From Candidatus Xiphinematobacter sp. Idaho Grape (lineage in GTDB: Bacteria > Verrucomicrobiota > Verrucomicrobiia > Chthoniobacterales > Xiphinematobacteraceae), in NCBI RefSeq assembly GCF_001318295.1, contig NZ_CP012665.1:124001-188000 (forward strand): a stretch of DNA of 64,000 nt, in the 5' to 3' direction. Positions 56,225-64,000 of the stretch are shown in pieces. Under the pieces are notes generated by a model. The model did no database searches and was not told the DNA's origin. It saw only the letters and a program-made list of their open reading frames with translations. The position numbers and the translations under genes were made by a program. Position 1 is the first letter of the stretch; each line of letters begins with the position of its first letter.

Positions 56225-57805
56225 ATGAAGAAGTTTTGCTGCCCTGAAAAAATTGCCCTTCCTTTAGGCTTGTTGGGACGGTACAAGTGTCACGTGTCGT
56301 GTAGACTATTATCATACACATCCTTTTCTAGGTTCTTGCAGACTTTGGAGGCTGCCGGTGAGCTTAAACGCATTGTGACACCGGTGGATACCAATCTACA
56401 AATCACTGAATTAGCAGATAGGGAAATGAAGGCCTCGGAAGGGGGAAAAGCCCTGCTGTTTGACAAGCCTCTTATTGATGGAAAACTATCCACCTTTCCG
56501 CTAGCAATTAACACAATGGGCTCGTATCGACGCATAGCTTTAGCGCTGGGCAGGAGCTCTGTGGAGGAATTGGCTGAGCAGATACGTTCTCTCCTTAAGG
56601 TTAAACCCCCAAGGGGATTACGCGAGGCCGTTGCAGTACTACTGCGCAAGGGATGCAGCTTGATCCGTGCCCATCCTAAGCGTGTCTCAGGAGGCCCATG
56701 CAAAGAGGTAATCCATCGCTTTGATGGACTCACGAACGTGCAGGCACTGCCTTTCTCACTTAAGGCCTTACCAATCTTAAAGTGCTGGCCCCAGGATGGG
56801 GGTCGGTTTATTACCCTTCCAACAGTATACACACAGGACCCGGACAGCGGGGCGAGAAACATAGGTATATACCGGATGCAAGTGTACGATGGTGTTACAA
56901 CCGGCATGCATTGGCAAGTTCATAAGGTTGCAGCTCGCCATGGAAAACGCTACCTCGAGAGAAAGGAACGTATGCCAGTAGCCGTAGCATTAGGTGGAGA
57001 TCCTGCTCTTACTTTGGCAGCAACTGCACCTCTGCCAGACGGCTTAGATGAGCTGCTCTTTGCTGGATTGATTCGAAGGCATCCTATAGATCTCGTGAGA
57101 TGTGAAACAGTGGACATCGACGTACCAGCCCATTCTGATTTCGTCTTGGAGGGCTATATAGAACCGGGAGAGCTACGTCCAGAGGGCCCCTTTGGGGATC
57201 ACACTGGGTTTTATACCCCAGTAGATGACTATCCTGTCTTTCACCTGCAAGCAATTACACATCAGCGAGAGGCGGTATATCCAACAACTATTGTCGGAAT
57301 GCCTCCCATGGAGGACTTCTACGTAGGTAGCGCCATTCTACGTATTTTTCTACCAATTCTCCAGATGCACTTTCCTGAGATTATAGATGTTGCTCTTCCT
57401 GCAGAAGGCGTGTTCCACAACCTTCTCTTTGTGAGTATCCGCAAACAGTATGCCTGGCAGGCATATAAGATTATGCACGGTCTATGGGGAATGGGACAAA
57501 TGATGTTCAGCAAGTATGTCGTAATAGTAGATGAGGACTGCGATGTTCACAATACAAGTGAGGTGCTTTTTCGCCTCTGTGCTAATACAGATCCCCAAAG
57601 GGATACAAGTCTTGTCAAAAATCCGAGTGATGCCTTAGATCATGCACCAACAGCTGCTACACTTGGAACACACATGGGGTTTGATGCAACACGCAAATTT
57701 CCTACTGAAGGGTACACACGTGGATGGCCGAACCCTGTCTGTATGTCGCCAGAAATTCGACTTTGGGCAGACAAATTCATGGAAACCCCATGCAAAATAA
57801 TGTGA
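56225..57805 (+). CDS. ubiD: UbiD-family decarboxylase (menaquinone/ubiquinone pathway)
   Basis: UbiD uses prenylated FMN to decarboxylate aromatic acids in quinone synthesis. The 526-residue protein has the family start FLQTLEAAGELKRIV near 37-51, then YRMQVYDGVTTGMHWQVHKVA split as RMQVYDG and GMHWQVHKV, VAVALGGDPAL, the E-rich active site in GELRPEGPFGDHTGFYTP, TTIVGMPPMED and RFRLCANTDP-type region. The first 30 or so residues upstream of this homology are not typical. The start at ATG 56225 is used because it is the only ATG; GTG 56294 is closer to family length. In an organism of this kind menaquinone is the likely product. Confidence 0.9.
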   Translation: MKKFCCPEKIALPLGLLGRYKCHVSCRLLSYTSFSRFLQTLEAAGELKRIVTPVDTNLQITELADREMKASEGGKALLFDKPLIDGKLSTFPLAINTMGSYRRIALALGRSSVEELAEQIRSLLKVKPPRGLREAVAVLLRKGCSLIRAHPKRVSGGPCKEVIHRFDGLTNVQALPFSLKALPILKCWPQDGGRFITLPTVYTQDPDSGARNIGIYRMQVYDGVTTGMHWQVHKVAARHGKRYLERKERMPVAVALGGDPALTLAATAPLPDGLDELLFAGLIRRHPIDLVRCETVDIDVPAHSDFVLEGYIEPGELRPEGPFGDHTGFYTPVDDYPVFHLQAITHQREAVYPTTIVGMPPMEDFYVGSAILRIFLPILQMHFPEIIDVALPAEGVFHNLLFVSIRKQYAWQAYKIMHGLWGMGQMMFSKYVVIVDEDCDVHNTSEVLFRLCANTDPQRDTSLVKNPSDALDHAPTAATLGTHMGFDATRKFPTEGYTRGWPNPVCMSPEIRLWADKFMETPCKIM

Positions 57806-57914
57806 GAGTTTTTCCTGGTCTAGCCAATAGCAGCGCCCCAGAGTACAGCGTAGTCCTTACATGAGCGCACAGCGCATATGCATATATACTTGTGTGATTG
57901 AAGCTAGGTTTATA

Positions 57915-58000
57915 GCCGGTGTGGCGGAATTGGCAGACGCGCCAGACTCAAAATCTGGTGTCTATAAAAGGATGTGTGGGTTCGAGTCCCTCCGCCGGCA
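57915..58000 (+). tRNA. tRNA-Leu (CAA)
   Basis: An 86-nt tRNA with a long variable arm, as expected for leucine. Acceptor GCCGGTG pairs with CGCCGGC (one G-U), anticodon stem CCAGA/TCTGG holds loop CTCAAAA with anticodon CAA, reading UUG. Variable arm TGTCTATAAAAGGATGTG and T arm with GTTCGAGTC follow. Discriminator A73. CCA is not encoded. Confidence 0.95.
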
Positions 58001-58682
<682 letters not shown>

Positions 58683-58689
58683 CTACCCT

Positions 58690-60147
58690 TCAAGAAAGCT
58701 TGCGAGCAAGAATTTCTCCAACAAGGCTTGGATTAGCTTTTCCTTTAGAAAGCTGTATTACCTGGCCCTTAAGGAAGTTAAGAGCTGTAGCTTTTCCAGC
58801 TTGAAAATCAGCCACAGGGTTCGGATTTTGAGCAATTATCTCCTCGCACAGCATCTCAATGACGGCAGTGTCACTAACTTGCCGGAGTCCCCTTTCCCTA
58901 ACGATGGTGTGAGGGGATTTGCCTGATTCAAACATTTCTGCAAACACTTCCTTGGCCTGTCGACTGCTGACAGTTCCTGCTTCGATTAAGTCAACGAGTT
59001 CAGCAAGTGATGAGGGCGGGAATTTACAATCAGACACTTTTGATGATGCCGCAGAGAGGGCACTGAGGAAGTCATTAAGTATCCAATTGGCGACAACCTT
59101 CGGTTTTGTAACTGTTCTTGCTGCCTCCTCGAAGAACCTGGAAAGTGCTAGGTCGCTTGCAAGTACTCCAGCATCATAGGAGCCGAGGTTGTATTGCTGG
59201 AGAAATCGAGAACGCTTGGCTTCTGGTAATTCAGGCAGTTGGTGAAGGACTTGCTCAATCAACTGAGTTGTCTGGACAGGCATTAGGTCTGGATCCGGAA
59301 AATAGCAGTAATCATGTGCTTGTTCTTTAGCGCGCATGAGCTGAGTTTCCTCTCGCACATCATCCCACCTCCGTGTCTCCTGCTGTAAGATGCCACCGCT
59401 GGCTAAAATTTCTGTCTGTCTCCGAATTTCAAAGGCCAGAGCGCGGCGGACTCCACTAATAGAATTAAGGTTCTTAATCTCCACTTTAGTCCCAAACACA
59501 CCGGAATTTTCGTGGCATAAAGAGACATTAATGTCACAACGCAACTGGCCCTTTTCCATATCTGCGCTGCTTACATTTCCATAGAGAAGAACTTGTTTAA
59601 GAGCTGTAAGGCAGGCAAAAGCCTCCTCAGGAGAGGTAATGTCCGGTTCAGAGACGATTTCTAGCAGAGGAGTTCCAGATCGGTTAAAGTCTATGCCGGT
59701 AGATGTCTCTAGGTGAAAGCTCCTAGCTACGTCTTCCTCAAGGTGAATACGAGAAAGTCGGATGTGTTTATTAGGAGCAGTAACAAATTTTTGTACATCC
59801 TTGGGATACGCTTGCTCGTGAAGAAGAACACTACCTCCACGACAGAAAGGTTGTGTATATTGGGAAATTTGGTAGTTCTTGGAGCTGTCCGGGTAGAAAT
59901 AATTCTTTCGATCAAACCTGCAGATGGGGGCGATTGTGCATCCAAACATAAGACCAGTGAGCACAGCCATCCTAAGGGCTTCCTCATTCATTACAGGGAG
60001 AGCACCCGGCAGACCAAGACACACAGAACAAAGGTTGGTGTTTGGCTCGGCTCCAAATCGTACCGGGCACGAGCAAAACATCTTTGAGCACGTTTTGAGT
60101 TGGACGTGGACTTCAAGTCCAATCGTAGCGATGTATGGAAAGGGCAT
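58690..60147 (-). CDS. gatB: Asp-tRNA(Asn)/Glu-tRNA(Gln) amidotransferase subunit B
   Basis: GatB binds the mischarged tRNA and activates it by phosphorylation. The 485-residue protein starts IATIGLEVHVQLKT and has the zinc-site cysteines CSC and CSVC (23-45), YFYPDSSKNYQISQYTQPF, DFNRSGTPLLEIVSEPD and the C-terminal YqeY-like domain. Complete. In many bacteria gatB directly follows gatA; here it lies 33 kb away on the other strand. Confidence 0.96.
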   Translation of the reverse strand: MPFPYIATIGLEVHVQLKTCSKMFCSCPVRFGAEPNTNLCSVCLGLPGALPVMNEEALRMAVLTGLMFGCTIAPICRFDRKNYFYPDSSKNYQISQYTQPFCRGGSVLLHEQAYPKDVQKFVTAPNKHIRLSRIHLEEDVARSFHLETSTGIDFNRSGTPLLEIVSEPDITSPEEAFACLTALKQVLLYGNVSSADMEKGQLRCDINVSLCHENSGVFGTKVEIKNLNSISGVRRALAFEIRRQTEILASGGILQQETRRWDDVREETQLMRAKEQAHDYCYFPDPDLMPVQTTQLIEQVLHQLPELPEAKRSRFLQQYNLGSYDAGVLASDLALSRFFEEAARTVTKPKVVANWILNDFLSALSAASSKVSDCKFPPSSLAELVDLIEAGTVSSRQAKEVFAEMFESGKSPHTIVRERGLRQVSDTAVIEMLCEEIIAQNPNPVADFQAGKATALNFLKGQVIQLSKGKANPSLVGEILARKLS

Positions 60148-60508
60148 GTACGGCTCGTCACTGTGAAGCAGGCTGTGTTTTATTGGAAGAGAATTTCATT
60201 AGAAACGCTAAAGAGCTCTTGCAACAATCCGCGTTGCGTTAGTTCCCCCCCCTCCCGTCCTGGGTCCCTCTTCGCATCTTCCCCTGCTCATTTTTGCACC
60301 TGCTTAAAGAGCCCCCTCCCTAAGGGGAGGTAACTTGGCGCAGTGGCCCTACACAACTCTTCCCAGAGAGTTAACAAAGGACTTTGGCTATGTGGGGAGC
60401 TGGTGTAGGTCTCCTAATATGGGTCTCCATAGAGAAGGAAGAAGGCCTAGAGACTCACTATCTCCTTATGGCAAGGGGGGTTTCGCACTATTTAATCCAG
60501 TAAGCAAC
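60148..60508. other. Spacer between gatB and aroC
   Basis: About 361 bp, with a run of C's and a hairpin CCCTCC-CTAA-GGGGAGG near 60320-60335. No T-run follows. Small open frames of 37 and 77 codons do not look like genes. Nothing else recognisable. Confidence 0.4.
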
Positions 60509-61609
60509 TCACGCCTTGCATTCGTGCAAGATGTTTTGTGCCTTCTGACGCATAAGATGATCGCAAAGTACCAATGCTGTCATTGCCTCTACCAGAGGAA
60601 CAGCACGTGGGAGAACACACGGATCGTGGCGACCATGCACAGCTAAGAGTGTATTTTCTCCAGAGACAGACACGGTATTTTGCTCACGTGCAATGGTAGC
60701 GGTAGGTTTAAAGGCAACACGAAAGAAAATCGGCTCTCCGTTAGAGATGCCTCCCTGCACTCCACCAGAACGGTTGGTAAGGGTACGTATCGTTGCCCCT
60801 TCCATCTGAAAGGGATCGTTATGGCTTGACCCCTTAAGCTGGGTTCCAGCAAATCCAGATCCGATTTCAAACCCCTTAGTAGCCGGCAAACTAAGCATAG
60901 CTTTGGCTAGGTCAGCTTCCAATTTGTCAAAGACTGGTTCTCCTAACCCCTGTGGAGTTCCGCGTACAATGCACTCAAGAATGCCACCCACAGAATCCCC
61001 TTCCAGACGAACTTCACGGATTCGTGTCTCCATAGCGGAGGAGATCATCATATCTGGACATCGAACCATGCTTTTCTCTATGGATTCTCGCTGAACAGAG
61101 TGTATATCCACCTGGGCATGAATGTCGTGAATGGATGCCACGTAAGCTAAAACTTCCCAATGGGGATACAGGGTTTGAAGAACCTTCTTTGCTACTGCCC
61201 CTGCTGCTACACGGCCAATAGTTTCCCTCGCAGATGCACGCCCTCCCCCTTGCCAGTTGCGGATACCATATTTCGCTTGGTAGGTGTAGTCAGCATGGGA
61301 AGGACGATAAACAGTTTCCATCTCGCAGTATGCCTCAGGGCGTGCGTCTGTATTCGGCACTAAAATGGAAATAGGTGTACCCAACGTTTTCCCCCGAAAA
61401 ACGCCAGAGAGAATGGAGCATCTGTCTTCTTCTTTGCGGGGGGTCACAATGTCACTTTGACCAGGGCGCCGACGATCCAACTCTATCTGGATATCCTCCT
61501 CAACAAGAGGAAGGCGAGGAGGGCAGCCATCAATAACGACTCCTACACCACCTCCGTGGGATTCGCCCCAAGTGCCAACCCGAAACGCCTCTCCGAACCA
61601 GCTACCCAT
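60509..61609 (-). CDS. aroC: Chorismate synthase
   Basis: Final shikimate step, making chorismate with reduced FMN. The 366-residue protein has [17 protein letters not shown] (residues 15-31), [43 protein letters not shown], split as shown by [10 protein letters not shown] and [13 protein letters not shown], and [13 protein letters not shown]. It ends with a normal tail. aroD is at 15.4 kb, so the pathway is not clustered. No neighbour on the same strand within 150 bp. Confidence 0.95.
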   Translation of the reverse strand: MGSWFGEAFRVGTWGESHGGGVGVVIDGCPPRLPLVEEDIQIELDRRRPGQSDIVTPRKEEDRCSILSGVFRGKTLGTPISILVPNTDARPEAYCEMETVYRPSHADYTYQAKYGIRNWQGGGRASARETIGRVAAGAVAKKVLQTLYPHWEVLAYVASIHDIHAQVDIHSVQRESIEKSMVRCPDMMISSAMETRIREVRLEGDSVGGILECIVRGTPQGLGEPVFDKLEADLAKAMLSLPATKGFEIGSGFAGTQLKGSSHNDPFQMEGATIRTLTNRSGGVQGGISNGEPIFFRVAFKPTATIAREQNTVSVSGENTLLAVHGRHDPCVLPRAVPLVEAMTALVLCDHLMRQKAQNILHECKA

Positions 61610-61759
61610 CTTAGGGAGTGTATACAGAGACTTCCTTTATTGAAAGTCCACAATTTTCTCTTTTTTAGGGGAAGGTTTTTCTAGATGAAGGAATACGACA
61701 TATCCAAGCAAGGGAAACTGTGTCTCTCCGGTAACTTACACTCGCTTTTCATATTTCGA

Positions 61760-63472
61760 TCACATTTTTTTTGGGGAATTGATTCCCAACAAGGAAAGCC
61801 CTTTACCCAATATCTGCTTGGAAAGTCGGCAGAGAACCAGGCGAGATTGACGGAGCTTCTCTTCCACATTTAGCACGGGACACGCTTCGTAGAAGCTGTG
61901 GAAGGCATTTGCAAGCTCAAAGAGATAATTTGCTAAAATATTAGGCCGAAAGTCTTCTAGTACTCTCGGGACTGTTTCTCCAAATTGAAGAAGCCTGAGA
62001 GCAAGGATGCGCTCTTCAGGAACATGGAGACAGAAGGCAGGAGTTTCCGGTAAGGTACCTTGTAATTTTCTAAAAATCGACCGGACGCGCACATAAGCAT
62101 TCTGGAGATACGGAGCGGTATTGCCCTGGAAAGAAAGCATTTTTTCCCAAGAGAAGACGTAGTCGGTAAGACGATTTTGGGAAAGCTCAGCGTACTTTAC
62201 TGCGCCGATACCAATTGTACAGGCTACTTCTGCCTTCTCTTCAATAGAAAGTGAGGGATTTTTTTGTCCTATGACCTGAGTAGCTCTAGTAATAGCCTCC
62301 TGTAGGAGATTTGCTAGCGGGACATTATCACCAGCTCGAGTTTTCATCATCTTGCGATCCTTTCCAAGAATGCTGCCAAAAGCGACATGAGTTAGTTCAG
62401 CCCGAATACCTAACCGGCGTGCTATCTCAAAAACCTGTTGGAAATGAAGGGATTGTGGAGCACCTGCTACATACCAAATGGCATCCGGATTCCAGGCTTT
62501 GATGCGGTACTCCAGCGTGGCGAGATCCGTCGTAGCATACAAGAACCCTCCGTCGCTTTTTCTAACCATGCACGGCTTATCTGTCAGCTTAGGAGTCTCT
62601 GGGAAAAAGACGCAGACAGCCCCTTGGCTTAACCGAGCAATACCAGCGGCTAGCAGACGCTCTACCAGGGGGGAAAGCGCATGGTTATAGAAGCTTTCCC
62701 CCAACTGATGGTCAAAACGAATACCGAGAACCCTATAGACATCCTCAAATTCTTTCCATGAAAACTCTACAATTTTACCCCAAATGGAAAGATTTTCAGG
62801 GTCGCCTTGCTGTAACAGGACTAGCTCCTCACGTATTTTATCAGAAACATTTGGGTTTTCCTCCTCTAGACGACTAACCTCTCGATAGAGACGTACTAAC
62901 TCAGCTATTGGCTTGCAAGCTAAGCGGTCCGAATCCAAGAGGTGCTTCCAGCCGTAAATCACCTTGCCAAACTGAGTACCCCAGTCTCCAACGTGGTTAT
63001 CAGTAATGACTTTATGTCCGAGAAATTGAGCAATACGAGCAAGAGCATCACCTAGGACCGTAGTTCGGATGTGTCCAACATGCATAGGTTTGGCTACGTT
63101 AGGGGAACTAAAATCGATCACGATACGTCTAGGGGAAGATGTACAAGGAACACCAAGGCGGGGATCGTAGGAAAGCTGTACCAGATGTTGAACAAGGTGA
63201 CTATTCAAGATGCGAAAGTTCAGAAATCCTGCTCCAGCGATTCTCGGCCGGAGGCTAAGGTCAGAAACGTCTATCTGGGAGAGAATTTGTGCAGCAACTG
63301 TTTTTGGGTCTTCCCGGAGGGACTTGGCTAACACCATAGCAGTATTTGACTGATAGTCCCCAAAGTGAGATGCTGCGGTCGGGGAGATTTCAGCAGAATT
63401 CTCCGGGAGCCCAAGTTTTGTAAGAGCTTTACTAAGCCGAGCTATCAGCTCCTTGCGTAAGGAGAGGTTCAT
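61760..63472 (-). CDS. argS: Arginyl-tRNA synthetase
   Basis: Class I synthetase that charges tRNA-Arg and needs the tRNA for activation. From ATG 63472 the length is 570. HVGH at 131-134 is the HIGH motif within SSPNVAKPMHVGHIRTT. KMMKTRAGD is the KMSKS-like site. The N-terminal arginyl domain (GDYQSNTAMVLAK near 38-50) and the C-terminal DALR domain (about 450-570) are present. A TTG at 63487 extends it by five residues. ptsN lies 21 bp upstream on the same strand, so they may be one transcript. Confidence 0.96.
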   Translation of the reverse strand: MNLSLRKELIARLSKALTKLGLPENSAEISPTAASHFGDYQSNTAMVLAKSLREDPKTVAAQILSQIDVSDLSLRPRIAGAGFLNFRILNSHLVQHLVQLSYDPRLGVPCTSSPRRIVIDFSSPNVAKPMHVGHIRTTVLGDALARIAQFLGHKVITDNHVGDWGTQFGKVIYGWKHLLDSDRLACKPIAELVRLYREVSRLEEENPNVSDKIREELVLLQQGDPENLSIWGKIVEFSWKEFEDVYRVLGIRFDHQLGESFYNHALSPLVERLLAAGIARLSQGAVCVFFPETPKLTDKPCMVRKSDGGFLYATTDLATLEYRIKAWNPDAIWYVAGAPQSLHFQQVFEIARRLGIRAELTHVAFGSILGKDRKMMKTRAGDNVPLANLLQEAITRATQVIGQKNPSLSIEEKAEVACTIGIGAVKYAELSQNRLTDYVFSWEKMLSFQGNTAPYLQNAYVRVRSIFRKLQGTLPETPAFCLHVPEERILALRLLQFGETVPRVLEDFRPNILANYLFELANAFHSFYEACPVLNVEEKLRQSRLVLCRLSKQILGKGLSLLGINSPKKM

Positions 63473-63493
63473 AGAGAGAGCAGTCAACGGGAC

Positions 63494-63952
63494 TTATGCA
63501 CGGTTTGTAAACACGCCCAAAACTTGTTGTACATCTTTAGCCTTAGCTAGACCATCCCGCACGGTTTTGTCGTTCAGAAACTTAGCAATGGCTGCAAGAG
63601 TACGAAGATGAGTCTGGAACTGGCTACTTGGCACAATAAAAAGGACAACGAAATATACTGGAGCATTGTCCAAAGCATCAAAAGAGATGCCTTTAGAGGA
63701 TCTTCCGAAACCAGCGACTACACTAGAGACACACTCCAACGAAGCATGAGGGATAGCGATACCATAACCGATCCCAGTGCTCATCGTTTCTTCCCTTCGC
63801 CGCAAAGCCTCCAAGACGTTTTGCTTGTCTTTTTTCTCAATCTTGCCTTGCTGGATTAAAAGGGACGCTAATTCTGTAATGGCGTCCCACCGCTTAGTGG
63901 ATTTCATCTCCAGGATGATCTGCTGGGCAGATAAAAGATTAGCTAACATCAT
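63494..63952 (-). CDS. ptsN: PTS EIIA-Ntr-type regulatory protein
   Basis: EIIA-Ntr receives phosphate from PTS-Ntr and regulates potassium, nitrogen and stress proteins. The 152-residue protein has the phosphorylated histidine H69 in GYGIAIPHAS and the TTGIGxG-like ETMSTGIGYG start of this loop, with an AKFLNDKTVRDGL helix near the C-terminus. ATG 63952 and 63949 are adjacent start options. No ptsO, ptsP or sigma-54 gene is visible in the window, so its phosphate donor is unknown. A transport EIIA is unlikely because no membrane EII is nearby. Confidence 0.9.
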   Translation of the reverse strand: MMLANLLSAQQIILEMKSTKRWDAITELASLLIQQGKIEKKDKQNVLEALRRREETMSTGIGYGIAIPHASLECVSSVVAGFGRSSKGISFDALDNAPVYFVVLFIVPSSQFQTHLRTLAAIAKFLNDKTVRDGLAKAKDVQQVLGVFTNRA

Positions 63953-64000
63953 TGCTCGGAAAACATCTGCAGGTTACTAGTGGCCTCCTTGATTACAAGC

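Noticed and set aside
60320-60340. C/G-rich hairpin after gatB tested as a rho-independent terminator
   Set aside because: No T-tract follows on either strand.

Overview
This window is ordinary bacterial housekeeping DNA from a small, streamlined but recognisably degrading genome. GC looks close to half. The genes are single-copy core functions, and I see no transposase, integrase, phage gene, CRISPR array, toxin-antitoxin pair or rRNA operon. Gene content (menaquinone-type UbiD, FucP-family sugar permease, GatCAB transamidation, MsbA and LptE/BamD-like envelope proteins, glucosyl-3-phosphoglycerate synthase, a feo operon) points to a Gram-negative bacterium. I infer a reduced-genome member of the Verrucomicrobiota, with nematode endosymbionts of the Candidatus Xiphinematobacter type as the best guess. 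That is inference from gene style and layout, not a database match. Summing the gaps, about 14% of the window is non-coding, in spacers of up to about 660 bp. Most start codons lack a clear Shine-Dalgarno sequence.

Layout. 1-1.4 kb: start of mnmG (runs off the left edge). 2-6.8 kb: complete pyruvate dehydrogenase operon pdhA-pdhB-pdhC-lpd. 7.1-10.6 kb: FucP-type sugar permease, gpmI, apt. 10.9-13.8 kb: feoA, feoB and a small Cys-rich partner. 14.3-19.4 kb: UDP-glucuronate decarboxylase, aroD, nnr, dnaJ-grpE. 19.9-24.2 kb: an unidentified putative lipoprotein, msbA, purH. 24.9-28.7 kb: gatC-gatA, pfkA and an S11-type peptidase whose three catalytic motifs are all altered. 28.8-35.6 kb: translation cluster nusA-infB-rbfA-nrnA-truB-ribF on the minus strand, with no rimP. 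35.8-40 kb: GT-B glycosyltransferase and gpgS, then nth overlapping recA tail to tail. 40.2-43.4 kb: cdsA-dxr and a cinA reduced to its C-terminal domain. 43.5-48.3 kb: aguB-like amidase, ychF/nif3-like divergent pair, a 40-residue lipoprotein with the best ribosome-binding site in the window, asd. 48.3-50.7 kb: rsmI, lptE-like, bamD-like. 50.8-55.2 kb: a stand-alone 5'-3' exonuclease, tkt, rmuC. 55.8-58 kb: tRNA-Asp, ubiD, tRNA-Leu. 58.3-64 kb: glnB, gatB, aroC, argS, ptsN.

Together the genes describe a cell that imports sugar, runs lower glycolysis and the non-oxidative pentose phosphate pathway to acetyl-CoA, probably respires with menaquinone, takes up ferrous iron, builds an LPS-bearing outer membrane, makes isoprenoids by the MEP route, and keeps steps of chorismate and aspartate-family amino acid synthesis. 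Recognisable regulators are few (PII, EIIA-Ntr). I did not find a convincing novel multi-gene system. The most unusual items are the catalytically altered S11 protein, the truncated cinA, the tiny lipoprotein, the nth/recA overlap and the gpgS-glycosyltransferase pair.
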